A DNA stretch of 64,000 nucleotides from an uncultured Halieaceae bacterium (GCA_938074045.1 CALJGI010000037.1:45114-109113), one strand, 5' to 3'; positions 53,706 to 63,895 are shown, counted from the stretch's first letter. The notes: generated by a model from the sequence alone, not told the origin. A program made the numbers and translations.

Positions 53706-56043
53706 TCTGCCCGCCCAAAACGCCAACACACCCGGGCAAGCAACGAGCAAGGTGGGCGCTGAATTGCAACACGAGGCGGCGACCCTGCACGTCAGCGGCG
53801 CCGCCCGCTACATTGATGACATACCTGTACCCGCATCGTGTCTGCATGGGGCGGTGGGCATGAGCACAATCGCCAGCGGCAGAATTAAGCGACTGGACCT
53901 CTCCCGGGTTCGGCAGTCGCCCGGTGTTCAGGCCGTGCTGACCTTGCAGGACATACCCGGGCATCGCGACATCGGCCCGGTGTTTCCCGGTGACCCCCTG
54001 TTGCTAGATGAGGGAGGTGTAGTTCAGTTTCATGGGCAGGCCCTGTTCGCGGTAGCGGCGGACACGGTCACAGAGGCACGCCAGGCGGCACGACTGGCAG
54101 AGGTGGAGTACGAGAACACCGAGTCCAACCTGGACATTCGGCATGGTTTGCAAGAGGAACAGCTGGTAAGACCTTCACATACCCAGTCACGAGGAAACGC
54201 TAAAGCAGCCATAGAGGCCTCGCCACGTCGTCTGCACGGCGAATTCTCCAGCGGTGGTCAGGAACACATGTATCTGGAAGGTCAGGTCAGCTTGTGCATC
54301 CCCACCGAGGACAACGGCATGATGGTGTATTCCTCCACCCAGCACCCCAGTGAAGGGCAGAAGTTGGTGGCAGAAGTGCTGGGCATTCCGCTGCACCGGG
54401 TTACGGTCGAAGTGCGGCGCATGGGTGGCGGTTTTGGCGGCAAGGAAACACATGCCAATCAGTGGGCGTGCCTGGCTGCTCTACTCGCCTGGAAAGCCGG
54501 TTGCGCGATCAAACTGAGACTCGGCCGGGTCGACGACTTTGTCGGCACTGGAAAACGACACCCCTTCCACACTGAGTTTACCGTGGGCTTCGACGATTCC
54601 GGGCTTATTCAGGGCGTGGAAATGGATCTCGCTGGTGGTTGTGGCTACTCACCCGACCTGTCTGACGCCATCGTCGATCGCGCCATGTTTCACGCGGATA
54701 ACGCCTACTACCTGCCCGCAGCGAGAATCACAGGGCACCGGGTCAAGACCAATGCCGTCAGTAACACCGCCTTTCGCGGATTTGGCGGTCCACAGGGTAT
54801 GCTGGCGACCGAGGCCATGATCGAGCGTATCGCGCGGGCTGTCGGCGAAGATTCCCTGACTGTACGCCAGCGCAATTTCTATTCGGCGGAAGATGGGCGA
54901 GATTCAACCCATTACGGCCAGAAAATCGAGCAGCATATTATTCCGTCTCTGGTAGAGCGCCTGGTAGGCACTTCAGACTACTGGGGACGCCGCGCGGAGA
55001 TACAGGAATACAATCGGCAGAGCCCAGTACTTAAGCGCGGCCTGGCATTGACGCCAGCAAAATTCGGGATTTCATTCACCGTTCAACACCTGAACCAGGC
55101 CGGCGCCTTGATACACATATACACCGACGGATCGATTCAACTCAATCACGGTGGCACAGAGATGGGACAGGGTTTGTACACCAAGGTAGCGCAGGTGGTG
55201 GCCCACGCCTTCCAGGTTGACATCGAGAGAATCGCCTGTACCGCCACCCGCACCGACAAGGTGCCCAATACCTCACCGACAGCGGCCTCGTCTGGCAGCG
55301 ACCTCAACGGTATGGCAGCGCTGGATGCCGCGGAGATAATCAAAAAGCGCCTGGTCGATTTTGCCGGCAACCACTTCGGGGCTGAACCAGGCGATGTCTG
55401 CTTTATCGATAACCAGGTGCATGTCGGGCAGGAGCGCTACAGCTTCGCCGAATTCATACAGCTGGCCTATATGAATCGAATCAGCCTCTCCGCCACAGGC
55501 TACTACCGCACACCCGAGATTCACTACAACCGGGACACGGCCAGTGGCAGACCGTTCTTTTACTTCGCGAACGGCGCCGCGGTGGCGGAGGTGTTGATTG
55601 ACACGCTGACAGGCGAGTATCGCATGATACGCGCGGACATCTGCCAGGATGTGGGCGAATCCCTGAACCCGGCCATCGATATTGGCCAGATCGAGGGCGG
55701 TTTCATCCAGGGCGCAGGCTGGCTTACCACCGAGGAACTGGTGTGGGGCGAAGATGGTCGCCTGCAGACGAACTCCGCCGCCTCCTACAAAATACCCGCC
55801 ATCGGAGACACACCCGGGGATTTCCGGGTTGAACTGTTACCGGATTCACCCAATCGCGAAGCAACCATTTTTCATTCCAAGGCTGTCGGCGAACCGCCGC
55901 TGATGCTGGGGATTGCGGTATGGAGCGCCCTGGGGGATGCCGTCGCCAGTTTGAGCGACTACCGGGAAAGCGCGCAACTGAATGCACCGGCAACTCCGGA
56001 ACAGGTGTTTATGGCCTGCCGATCCATGCGGGAGCGTAACTGA
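53698..56043 (+). CDS. xdhB: Xanthine dehydrogenase molybdopterin-binding subunit
   Basis: 781 residues, normal for XdhB. Oxidises hypoxanthine and xanthine to urate at a Mo-pterin-cytosine (or molybdopterin) site. Signatures: RRMGGGFGGKETHANQWA, TAFRGFGGPQGMLATEAM, NHGGTEMGQGLYTKVAQVVA and the catalytic Glu context AVGEPPLMLGIAVW near the end. Stop is followed by xdhC after one base. Confidence 0.97.
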   Translation: MRNLPAQNANTPGQATSKVGAELQHEAATLHVSGAARYIDDIPVPASCLHGAVGMSTIASGRIKRLDLSRVRQSPGVQAVLTLQDIPGHRDIGPVFPGDPLLLDEGGVVQFHGQALFAVAADTVTEARQAARLAEVEYENTESNLDIRHGLQEEQLVRPSHTQSRGNAKAAIEASPRRLHGEFSSGGQEHMYLEGQVSLCIPTEDNGMMVYSSTQHPSEGQKLVAEVLGIPLHRVTVEVRRMGGGFGGKETHANQWACLAALLAWKAGCAIKLRLGRVDDFVGTGKRHPFHTEFTVGFDDSGLIQGVEMDLAGGCGYSPDLSDAIVDRAMFHADNAYYLPAARITGHRVKTNAVSNTAFRGFGGPQGMLATEAMIERIARAVGEDSLTVRQRNFYSAEDGRDSTHYGQKIEQHIIPSLVERLVGTSDYWGRRAEIQEYNRQSPVLKRGLALTPAKFGISFTVQHLNQAGALIHIYTDGSIQLNHGGTEMGQGLYTKVAQVVAHAFQVDIERIACTATRTDKVPNTSPTAASSGSDLNGMAALDAAEIIKKRLVDFAGNHFGAEPGDVCFIDNQVHVGQERYSFAEFIQLAYMNRISLSATGYYRTPEIHYNRDTASGRPFFYFANGAAVAEVLIDTLTGEYRMIRADICQDVGESLNPAIDIGQIEGGFIQGAGWLTTEELVWGEDGRLQTNSAASYKIPAIGDTPGDFRVELLPDSPNREATIFHSKAVGEPPLMLGIAVWSALGDAVASLSDYRESAQLNAPATPEQVFMACRSMRERN

Positions 56044-56044
56044 C

Positions 56045-56890
56045 ATGCGGACCAACATGCCCTGGTATGACGTCGTCTCCGAGATCAGCGCCCGGGGTGA
56101 GGCTTATGTACTGGTAACGGTACTGGGAGCCCGCGGTTCAACGCCACGCGATAGCGGCACCAAGATGGTGATATGCCTGGAAGGTGGGCACGGCACCATA
56201 GGCGGCGGTCACCTGGAACACCGCGCCTTTGATATCGCCGCCGAAATGCTGGAGCTCGGTGAAGCACGACAACGGCTGGAGCACTTTCCACTGGGACCCA
56301 GTCTGGGACAGTGCTGCGGTGGCCGGACCAGTCTTCTTTTCGAAAGCTTCCCGGCGACGCACTGGCACATCGCACTATTCGGAGCGGGTCATGTCGGGCA
56401 CCAGCTCACAAAAATTCTGGCGGAGCTCCCCTGTCGGCTTACCTGGGTGGATAGCCGCGCCGAGGCGTTGCCCGATGAGCTGCCCGCCAACACCCGGGCC
56501 GTTGTCAGTCAACAACCGGAAGATGAGGTCGCCGATTTGCCGGCGGGAACCAGCTATGTAGTCATGACACATTCGCACCCCATGGATTTTGCCATCACCG
56601 AGGCTATCCTCGCCCGCGGGGATGCACATTACGTCGGCCTGATTGGGTCTGACACCAAGTGGCGTCGCTTTCAGATGCGCTTCCGTCACCGTGGTCACGC
56701 CGATGATTTCTTTGCCCCTGTCCACTGCCCCATCGGGTTGCCGGGTGTCGGCGGCAAACTGCCGGCGGAAATAGCGGTAGCTGTGGCTGCGGAGTTGATC
56801 GTTGAGAACCAGCGCGAACAAATCCCCGTCCCAACCGCACAGGGCATTGATTGGCGGGAACTCGCCACCACCGAGTTGACTGACACGTGA
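56045..56890 (+). CDS. xdhC: Xanthine dehydrogenase accessory protein XdhC
   Basis: 281 residues. LGARGSTPRDSGTKMVI and GTIGGGHLEHRAFDIA (N-terminal XdhC domain); HIALFGAGHVGHQLTKIL and VVMTHSHPMDFAITEAIL (Rossmann domain). Inserts the sulfurated cofactor into XdhB. ATG one base after the xdhB stop; its end overlaps allB by four bases (GTGA). Confidence 0.94.
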   Translation: MRTNMPWYDVVSEISARGEAYVLVTVLGARGSTPRDSGTKMVICLEGGHGTIGGGHLEHRAFDIAAEMLELGEARQRLEHFPLGPSLGQCCGGRTSLLFESFPATHWHIALFGAGHVGHQLTKILAELPCRLTWVDSRAEALPDELPANTRAVVSQQPEDEVADLPAGTSYVVMTHSHPMDFAITEAILARGDAHYVGLIGSDTKWRRFQMRFRHRGHADDFFAPVHCPIGLPGVGGKLPAEIAVAVAAELIVENQREQIPVPTAQGIDWRELATTELTDT

Positions 56891-58269
56891 ACGAGTTTGC
56901 CCTGCGCAGCCGCAAGGTTGTCACAGCCAAAGGAATTGGCCCCGCTACGGTGACGGTTAGTGGGCACAAAATTTCCGACATCGCCGCCCTGGACGCGCCA
57001 ACGAAACCGGGAATACCCGTTGAGGATCTGGGCGATCTCTGTCTGCTACCCGGCCTGGTGGATACCCACGTTCACATTAACGAACCGGGGCGCACGGAGT
57101 GGGAGGGCTACGACACGGGTACCCAGGCCGCCGCAGCCGGGGGTATCACTACGTTGGTGGATATGCCACTGAACTGCAGCCCGGTGACTACCTCCGCCCC
57201 GGCACTGCAGGAAAAACTGTCCGCTCTGGACGGCAAGCTGTGGATAGACTGCGGTTTTTGGGGAGGTGTCATACCGAGCAGCCTGGATGATTTGGAAGCG
57301 TTGCTGGAGGCTGGGGTGCTGGGGGTAAAATCCTTCACCATAGACTCTGGCCTGGATGAGTTTCCCCCGGTCGGCCGGGCCGAATTGCGAGAGGCCATGA
57401 CAGTGCTGACGCGCTATCGGCGCCCTTATCTTATTCATGCGGAACTGGACAGCTCGGCTTCACCACCGCCGGATATCGGCGTCCACTACCAGAGTTTTCT
57501 CGCCTCACGACCCCACCACTGGGAAACCGACGCCGTAAAGCTGTTGATCGAGATCGCGGCAGAACTGAAAGCCGAGGGACTGGAACCCAGAGTGCACGTT
57601 GTCCACCTCTCATCTGCAGAGGCGATCGAATTGATCCGCAGCGCCAGAGTGAATGGTCTGAATATCACCGCTGAGACCTGTCCACACTACCTGACACTGT
57701 GCGCGGAAGAGATCCCCGATGGGAAAACGGTGTTCAAGTGCTGCCCTCCCATTCGTGAACAGGCCAATTGCGATGCGCTGTGGCAGGGACTGGCCAAGGG
57801 TGATATTGGTTTTGTTGTGTCTGATCACTCACCCTGCCTGCCTGTCCTCAAGCATATCGACAGCGGTGACCTGGAGCGCGCATGGGGTGGCATTTCCTCC
57901 CTGCAGTTTGGTCTGCCGCTGATGTGGACAGCGGCGTGGGAACGTCAGCATTCACTGGTGGATGTGTGCAACTGGATGTGTCACGCACCCGCGAAGTTCT
58001 CCGGCCTTGGTGATCGCAAAGGGCGTATCCAGACCGGATACGATGCCGACCTGGTCATCTTTGACGATAAGTGCAGCACAGAAATCGATCCGGATACCAT
58101 CAGGTATCGCCATAAAATAACTCCATATGCGGGTAGAAAAGTGCGCGGCAAGGTGATGGCCACCTACCTGCGCGGCCAGAAAATTTATGGGAACGACACC
58201 ATGTATGGTAAACCTCTAGGCCAGAGCATACTGGCCGGCAATCAAACAGGACAATGTCATGACGGCTGA
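56887..58269 (+). CDS. allB: Allantoinase
   Basis: 460-residue metal-dependent amidohydrolase that opens allantoin to allantoate. DTHVHINEPGRTEWEGYDTG (metal His pair), GVLGVKSFTIDSGLDEFPP (Lys likely carbamylated), YLIHAELD, HVVHLSSAEAIELI and VVSDHSPC follow the family order. GTG start within the xdhC stop; allantoicase overlaps by eleven bases. Confidence 0.96.
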   Translation: MNEFALRSRKVVTAKGIGPATVTVSGHKISDIAALDAPTKPGIPVEDLGDLCLLPGLVDTHVHINEPGRTEWEGYDTGTQAAAAGGITTLVDMPLNCSPVTTSAPALQEKLSALDGKLWIDCGFWGGVIPSSLDDLEALLEAGVLGVKSFTIDSGLDEFPPVGRAELREAMTVLTRYRRPYLIHAELDSSASPPPDIGVHYQSFLASRPHHWETDAVKLLIEIAAELKAEGLEPRVHVVHLSSAEAIELIRSARVNGLNITAETCPHYLTLCAEEIPDGKTVFKCCPPIREQANCDALWQGLAKGDIGFVVSDHSPCLPVLKHIDSGDLERAWGGISSLQFGLPLMWTAAWERQHSLVDVCNWMCHAPAKFSGLGDRKGRIQTGYDADLVIFDDKCSTEIDPDTIRYRHKITPYAGRKVRGKVMATYLRGQKIYGNDTMYGKPLGQSILAGNQTGQCHDG

Positions 58270-59299
58270 CCGAGAACTGGAAAATCTCGCACATCAGTAC
58301 CTGGACCTCCTGGCCGAACGTGTGGGGGGGCGCGCAATCGCCTGTAGTGACCAGTGGTTCGCCAGTTGTGACAATTTGGTAAAACCCGGCCGCGGAGTGT
58401 TTCGCGAAGGGCATTTCGTGAGCACCGGTCAGTGGATGGATGGCTGGGAATCCCGGCGCAGCTTTGGACGCCGCGGCGACGATGACCCCGACTTTGACTG
58501 GTGTGTGTTGCGACTGGGGGTGGCGGGGGAAATCCACGGATTTGATATCGATACCAACCACTTTCGCGGCAATGCGCCGGAACAGGTGGCTGTCGAGGCC
58601 GCTCGACTGAGCCACGACCCGAAACCAGGCGACGAGGTCTTCTGGACCGAAATTCTGCCGACCTCGCCCGTACAAGCACACTCACGCAATCTGTTCCATT
58701 GCGACAGCGATGAGGGTTGGACACATGTGCGCCTCAGGATGTTCCCCGACGGCGGCATTGCCCGTTTTAGGGTCTACGGGACTGCACTGATAAATCCGCA
58801 ACATTTTCTGCCGGGTGAACTGGTGGATCTGGCCGCCGCCGCCAACGGCGGTCGCGGCATCGCTGCCAGCGACATGTTTTACAGCTCCCCGAGTAATCTG
58901 GTCATGCCCGGCCGCGGCGTCAATATGGGGGATGGCTGGGAGACAAAGCGTCGTCGGGACGGTCAGCACGACTGGGCCATCATCCAACTGGGCGTGCCGG
59001 GGACTATTCGCAAGGTGTTGGTCGACACCGCCCACTTCAAGGGCAACTATCCGGATCGGTTCTCCCTGGCAGCGGTAAACGCTGAACGCGATGACATTGC
59101 GGCGGCGGATATCCACTGGCGGCCAGTCCTGTCAGAGCAACCGCTGGACCCGGATAAGGAGCATCTGTACGTCCCGGAAATCATGGTGCCGGCAACAGAG
59201 ATTTTTACCCACGTCAGGGTCAGCATTTATCCGGACGGGGGTCTGAGCCGACTCCGAATATTCGGTGAACCTGACTGGCAGAGGTCAGGCGCAGAATGA
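58259..59299 (+). CDS. alc: Allantoicase
   Basis: 346 residues with two similar halves, each with the jelly-roll core (GRAIACSDQWFASCDNLVKP and RGIAASDMFYSSPSNLVMP). Hydrolyses allantoate to ureidoglycolate and urea. GWESRRSFGRR and GWETKRRRDGQHDWAIIQLG are typical. Overlaps allB (eleven bases) and uraD (four bases). Confidence 0.95.
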   Translation: MTADRELENLAHQYLDLLAERVGGRAIACSDQWFASCDNLVKPGRGVFREGHFVSTGQWMDGWESRRSFGRRGDDDPDFDWCVLRLGVAGEIHGFDIDTNHFRGNAPEQVAVEAARLSHDPKPGDEVFWTEILPTSPVQAHSRNLFHCDSDEGWTHVRLRMFPDGGIARFRVYGTALINPQHFLPGELVDLAAAANGGRGIAASDMFYSSPSNLVMPGRGVNMGDGWETKRRRDGQHDWAIIQLGVPGTIRKVLVDTAHFKGNYPDRFSLAAVNAERDDIAAADIHWRPVLSEQPLDPDKEHLYVPEIMVPATEIFTHVRVSIYPDGGLSRLRIFGEPDWQRSGAE

Positions 59300-59796
59300 C
59301 GCTGGAAGAACTGAACAGCGCGGACACGGATGGCGCCACCATGGCGCTGACCCAGTGCTGCGCCAGCGACCGCTGGGTAGCAGCTCTGGTCGCCCGACGC
59401 CCCTTTCGCGATCTGGCGCATCTGGTGTCCGAGGCTGATACGGTTTGGCGCCAACTAACCGAAGAGGATTACCTTGAAGCGTTTGTCGGACATCCGCGTA
59501 TCGGCGACATCGATTCATTGCGCGAGAAATACTCAGCAACCCGCGACCTCGCCGCCGGTGAACAATCCAGCATGGGTGCAGCCGACACTGTCGTTCTTGA
59601 AGCTCTTGCCCAGGGTAATCAGCGCTATGAGCAGCGGTTTGGTTTTATGTTCATTGTGTGCGCCACCGGCAAATCGGCGGTGGAGATGAACGAATTATTG
59701 CAGCAGCGGATGCACAATGAGCGAGACAAAGAACTTATGATTGCCGCCGAAGAGCAGCGTAAAATTTTCAATATCCGTCTGGAGAAACTGCTATGA
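59296..59796 (+). CDS. uraD: OHCU decarboxylase
   Basis: 166 residues. Decarboxylates 2-oxo-4-hydroxy-4-carboxy-5-ureidoimidazoline to (S)-allantoin. FVGHPRIGDID carries the catalytic His; NQRYEQRFGFMFIVCATGKS is characteristic. ATG overlaps the alc stop. Confidence 0.95.
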   Translation: MTLEELNSADTDGATMALTQCCASDRWVAALVARRPFRDLAHLVSEADTVWRQLTEEDYLEAFVGHPRIGDIDSLREKYSATRDLAAGEQSSMGAADTVVLEALAQGNQRYEQRFGFMFIVCATGKSAVEMNELLQQRMHNERDKELMIAAEEQRKIFNIRLEKLL

Positions 59797-60134
59797 GCCA
59801 GATCACCACCCACGTCCTGAATACAGCCCATGGTATGCCTGCCGCGGGCCTGGCGATTCAGCTTTCACGCAGAGAGGGCGATAGTTGGACTGTTATCGCC
59901 GAGGGCACCACAGATTCGGATGGTCGTATCTCCGATCTCTGCCCCGCGGACACCGCACTCCCCGCTGGGGTTTACCAGATGCATTTTGCCACCGGAGACT
60001 ATTTCGCCGGGACCAACCAGTCTGATTTCTATCCCTGGGCGGATGTTGTCTTTCGCCTGGATGACAGCGGTGATCACTACCATATCCCCTTGTTGCTGGC
60101 ACCCTATGGCTACTCAACATACCGCGGGAGTTGA
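59793..60134 (+). CDS. uraH: 5-Hydroxyisourate hydrolase (transthyretin-like)
   Basis: 113 residues. N-terminal ITTHVLNTAHGMPAAGLA and C-terminal HIPLLLAPYGYSTYRGS (the YRGS end) are diagnostic. Converts 5-hydroxyisourate to OHCU. Overlaps uraD by four bases. Confidence 0.96.
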   Translation: MSQITTHVLNTAHGMPAAGLAIQLSRREGDSWTVIAEGTTDSDGRISDLCPADTALPAGVYQMHFATGDYFAGTNQSDFYPWADVVFRLDDSGDHYHIPLLLAPYGYSTYRGS

Positions 60135-60138
60135 ACCG

Positions 60139-60645
60139 TTGACCACCTTGTTGCTACAGCCGGAACCGCTTTCCGCTCAGGCCTTTGCGCCCTACGGCGA
60201 GGTGATCGAGCTTTCCGCCGATAACGAGATTCGTACCATCAACGAGGGCAATTGCGACCGCCACCACGACCTCGCTTCACTTGATACCAGGCTGGAAGGC
60301 GGTAGCACCGCGATCAGCATTTTCGTCAGCAAGCCGGTTAATCTGCCATTTCGTATCGAGACGATGGAGCGCCACCCGCTGGGCTCACAGCTTTTTCTGC
60401 CACGCTCTGGACATCCCTACCTCGTGGTTGTGGCAGTGGGCGACGATCTTGAAGCCGCGAATATTCGTGCGTTTATCGCCTCACCCCTCCAGGGTGTGAA
60501 CTATTTTCGCAATACCTGGCACCACTACTGCCTGCCCCTGGAAGGCGAATCAGAATTCTTCGTCGTGGATCGCGTGGGATCCGGGAACAATTGTCAGGAA
60601 CAGACCCTGCCCCGGGATATTACCGTGCTCCTGGAGCGTCACTGA
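60139..60645 (+). CDS. allA: Ureidoglycolate lyase
   Basis: 168 residues. Splits ureidoglycolate to glyoxylate and urea. The best start is the TTG at 60139 because GGGAG lies eight bases upstream; an ATG at 60106 would overlap uraH. FAPYGEVIEL, FVSKPVNLPFRIETMERHP, TWHHYCLPLEGESEFFVVDR are typical of AllA. guaD follows after one base. Confidence 0.93.
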   Translation: MTTLLLQPEPLSAQAFAPYGEVIELSADNEIRTINEGNCDRHHDLASLDTRLEGGSTAISIFVSKPVNLPFRIETMERHPLGSQLFLPRSGHPYLVVVAVGDDLEAANIRAFIASPLQGVNYFRNTWHHYCLPLEGESEFFVVDRVGSGNNCQEQTLPRDITVLLERH

Positions 60646-60646
60646 T

Positions 60647-61972
60647 ATGTTGACCGCACACCGCGCCGCGCTGCTGCATTTTGTAGCGGATCCGGAACAG
60701 TACAGCACCGAGGAAGCGCACCAGCACTTTCCTGATGGCCTGTTGGTATTAGAGGATGGCAAAGTAAAGACAGCGGGAGACGCCGCCACCCTGCTCCCGG
60801 AACTGCCCGCTGGCACCCGGGTTATTGAACACGAAAACGCGCTGATCACCCCGGGCTTTATCGACACCCACACCCATTACCCACAGATTGGCATCATCGG
60901 AGCACACGGCCGACAACTGCTGGAATGGCTGGAGGATTACACCTTTCCCACCGAGGCAAAGTTTTCCGATGCAGTGCACGCCCGGGAGGTGGCAGATACA
61001 TTCCTGGATGAGTTGCTGCGCGCGGGAACCACCACTGCCCTGGTATTTGGCACCGTACATCCAGCATCGGTGGATGCCTTCTTCGAGGCCTGCGAACAAC
61101 GCGATCTACGCATGATTGCCGGCAAAGTGATGATGGATCGCAATGCACCGGAGGAACTGAGAGATACAGCAGAGAGCAGTTACCGGGAGAGCAAGGCACT
61201 GATTGAGAAATGGCATAATCGCGGCCGCCTGCGCTACGCCGTCACACCACGGTTCGCACCCACCTCTACCCCGGAACAACTGGCCCGCGCCGGTGATCTC
61301 CTGCGCGAGTATCCCGATGTCTACCTGCATACACATATGTCAGAGAGCCTGAACGAGGTAGCCTGGGTGGGGGAACTGTTTCCCGATCGAGATCATTACC
61401 TGCACACCTACGACCACGCAGGACTTCTGGGCAGGCGCAGTATCTTTGCCCACTGTATACACATGACCGACAACGAGTGGGAGCGACTCGCAGAGTCCGG
61501 TTCCGGTATCGCCTTCTGTCCAACCTCAAACCTGTTTCTGGGAAGCGGTCTGTTCAGTCTTGAGCGCGCTGAAGAGCACAAGATCAATGTGGGACTGGGG
61601 ACCGACGTCGGCGGTGGCACCAGTTTTTCCATTCTGCAAACCTTGAATGAAGCCTACAAAGTCGCGCAGATGCGGGGCGAACAGATGACGCCTTTCAAGG
61701 GCTTTTATCTGGCTACTTTGGGAGGCGCAAAAACCCTGGATCTGCAGGATGTGATCGGCAATTTCGAACCCGGAAAAGAGGCGGACTTTGTGGTGCTGGA
61801 CAAAACCTGCACGCCGCTGATGACCTATCGGCTGGCACGCTGCCGGGATTTGTTTGAGGAATTGTTCGTGCTGTGCATGCTGGGTGACGACCGGCTCATC
61901 GCCGAAACATGGTCCGGTGGTCGCAAGGTGCACGACCGTGACAAATCCATGGAAGCGGGCATCGAGGGCTGA
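60647..61972 (+). CDS. guaD: Guanine deaminase
   Basis: 441 residues. Deaminates guanine to xanthine, feeding XdhAB. FIDTHTHYPQIG (metal ligands), HTHMSESLNEV, FAHCIHMTDNEW and GLGTDVGGGTSFS are present. Next gene starts two bases later. Confidence 0.96.
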   Translation: MLTAHRAALLHFVADPEQYSTEEAHQHFPDGLLVLEDGKVKTAGDAATLLPELPAGTRVIEHENALITPGFIDTHTHYPQIGIIGAHGRQLLEWLEDYTFPTEAKFSDAVHAREVADTFLDELLRAGTTTALVFGTVHPASVDAFFEACEQRDLRMIAGKVMMDRNAPEELRDTAESSYRESKALIEKWHNRGRLRYAVTPRFAPTSTPEQLARAGDLLREYPDVYLHTHMSESLNEVAWVGELFPDRDHYLHTYDHAGLLGRRSIFAHCIHMTDNEWERLAESGSGIAFCPTSNLFLGSGLFSLERAEEHKINVGLGTDVGGGTSFSILQTLNEAYKVAQMRGEQMTPFKGFYLATLGGAKTLDLQDVIGNFEPGKEADFVVLDKTCTPLMTYRLARCRDLFEELFVLCMLGDDRLIAETWSGGRKVHDRDKSMEAGIEG

Positions 61973-61974
61973 TC

Positions 61975-63180
61975 ATGGATGCGTATATTCTGGAATGGCT
62001 GAGTCTCATCGTACGTTGGCTGCACGTGATCACCGGCGTGGCCTGGATAGGCGCGTCCTTTTATTTTATGTGGCTGGACAACAGCCTGGAACCACCCTCA
62101 GCAGACAAAGAAGCCCGGGGTATCAAGGGCGAACTGTGGTCCATACACGGCGGCGGCATCTATGAGGTGGCCAAGTACAAACTGGCCCCACAGGCCATGC
62201 CGGCAACACTGCACTGGTTCAAATGGGAAGCCTACTCGACCTGGTTGACGGGTATGGTGTTGCTGACCCTGGTGTACTACCTGGGTGCGGATGCGTACCT
62301 GATAGATAGCGACGTCGCCAACCTGAGCACCACACAGGCCATTGTTATCGGAGTGTCCTTTCTGCTGGGCGGTTGGGTTGCCTATGAACTTCTGTGTCGC
62401 AGCCCGCTGGGAAAACACGACAGGGTCATCGCAGCACTGCTGATTTTGGCAGGAATCGTCGCCGCCTATACCCTCACACAATTATTCAGCGGTCGCGGCG
62501 CCTATATCCATTTTGGCGCTATGATCGGCACCCTGATGGCAGGCAACGTGTTTCGCGTAATCATTCCTTCGCAGAAAGCCCTGGTAGCGGCGATTGAACA
62601 AGGCAATGAGCCAGACCCTCGATGGGGAGCCCGCGCCAAATTACACTCTACCCACAACACCTACCTGACGTTGCCACTGCTGTTTATCATGATCAGCGCG
62701 CACTACCCGATGACCTATACCCATCAGTTCAACTGGCTGATTCTGCTGGTGTTGACCGCCATAACCGCCATCGCCCGGCAGTATTTCATGCTGCGGCACA
62801 AACAAATCAATAAACCGCTTATCCTGGTGGGGACTATTGTGGCAACGGTCTTACTCGCCTGGGTAATCGCTCCACCAACGGCAGAGCCCGTTGCTCAACG
62901 AGTAAGCGCCGACCCTGCGTTGAGCGGGCGCGCCATTAATATCGTGCGACAGCGTTGCGCCAGTTGCCATTCAGCTACGCCCACCGACGACGTGTTTACC
63001 GTGGCACCGGGTGGTGTACTGCTGGAGGAACACGCAGATATAAAACGCTGGGCAGCTCGTATCAAGGCTCGCTCTGTGGACGCTGCCGATATGCCTTTTT
63101 TGAATAAAACCGGCATGACCGAGCGCGAACGGGATCAGTTAAAACAGTGGATAGAAGCAGGCGCCGCCCTACCCCACTAA
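61975..63180 (+). CDS. puuD: Membrane urate hydroxylase PuuD with C-terminal cytochrome c domain
   Basis: 401 residues. The N-terminal part has about eight hydrophobic helices with conserved WIGASFYFMWLDNSLE and HGGGIYEVAKYKLAP; the C-terminal domain has CASCH (about residue 324) as the heme c site and DMPFLNKTGMTERER with a candidate Met ligand. Oxidises urate to 5-hydroxyisourate, sending electrons to the respiratory chain rather than making peroxide. Last gene of the operon. Confidence 0.95.
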   Translation: MDAYILEWLSLIVRWLHVITGVAWIGASFYFMWLDNSLEPPSADKEARGIKGELWSIHGGGIYEVAKYKLAPQAMPATLHWFKWEAYSTWLTGMVLLTLVYYLGADAYLIDSDVANLSTTQAIVIGVSFLLGGWVAYELLCRSPLGKHDRVIAALLILAGIVAAYTLTQLFSGRGAYIHFGAMIGTLMAGNVFRVIIPSQKALVAAIEQGNEPDPRWGARAKLHSTHNTYLTLPLLFIMISAHYPMTYTHQFNWLILLVLTAITAIARQYFMLRHKQINKPLILVGTIVATVLLAWVIAPPTAEPVAQRVSADPALSGRAINIVRQRCASCHSATPTDDVFTVAPGGVLLEEHADIKRWAARIKARSVDAADMPFLNKTGMTERERDQLKQWIEAGAALPH

Positions 63181-63220
63181 TATCTGTCAAAAAAGCCCTC
63201 TGCAAAGGCAACGAGATCAT

Positions 63221-63895
63221 TTACGCCACCGCGCGCTCTCTGATTCGGTTGAGAACGCGCACAAAGGTCTCAGCTTCCTGCGCGCCGGGCACCACGTATT
63301 CCTTGTTGAACACGAAGTTGGGAACGGCGTGAACTTCCTTGTGCAACCAGCGATACTGTTCGGTGCGTACTGCTTCACCGTATCTGCCGTCGCTTAGCAC
63401 CGCAGCTGCCTCATCTTCCGGCAGCCCTACGCTGACTGCCGTTTCTATCAACACGGCGTCCTGACTGACATCCAGCTGCCGGCTGAAAAAGGCTTCAAAC
63501 AAGGCAAGTTTCAAAGGCGTCTGACAACCCTCTTTTCTGGCCCAGTGCAGCAGCTGGTGCGCCTTAAAGGTATTGTAGATACGGCTGTCATCCCGGTAAT
63601 TGAATTCAAACCCCAGCGATGATCCGATTTCCTGCAAACGCGACCGAGTCCCCTGGCTCTGTGCCGCAGAACTGCCGTACTTCTCGGCGATGTGTTCGCG
63701 GATGTCCTGGCCCTCGGGTGGCATATTGGGATTAAGTTCAAAGGGATGCCAGGTGAGCAGCACATTGAACTGTCCCGGCATCATCTCCAGGGCCCGCTGC
63801 AATTGCAGGTAACCGACAATGCACCAGGGACACACCACATCGGAGACAACCTCGACATTGAGTTGCATGGCTTGTTGGGACATGGATTCTGTCAC
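63221..63895 (-). CDS. DsbA-family oxidoreductase, FrnE-like
   Basis: 224 residues, thioredoxin fold. VVSDVVCPWCIVGYLQLQ gives the CPWC active site. No signal peptide, so a cytoplasmic member (2-hydroxychromene-2-carboxylate isomerase/FrnE type). GTG start with GAAGG upstream; an ATG twelve bases later is possible. Confidence 0.9.
   Translation of the reverse strand: MTESMSQQAMQLNVEVVSDVVCPWCIVGYLQLQRALEMMPGQFNVLLTWHPFELNPNMPPEGQDIREHIAEKYGSSAAQSQGTRSRLQEIGSSLGFEFNYRDDSRIYNTFKAHQLLHWARKEGCQTPLKLALFEAFFSRQLDVSQDAVLIETAVSVGLPEDEAAAVLSDGRYGEAVRTEQYRWLHKEVHAVPNFVFNKEYVVPGAQEAETFVRVLNRIRERAVA

Noticed and set aside
63181..63220. GCC/GGC hairpin after puuD as operon terminator
   Set aside because: Only three base pairs; too weak to support.
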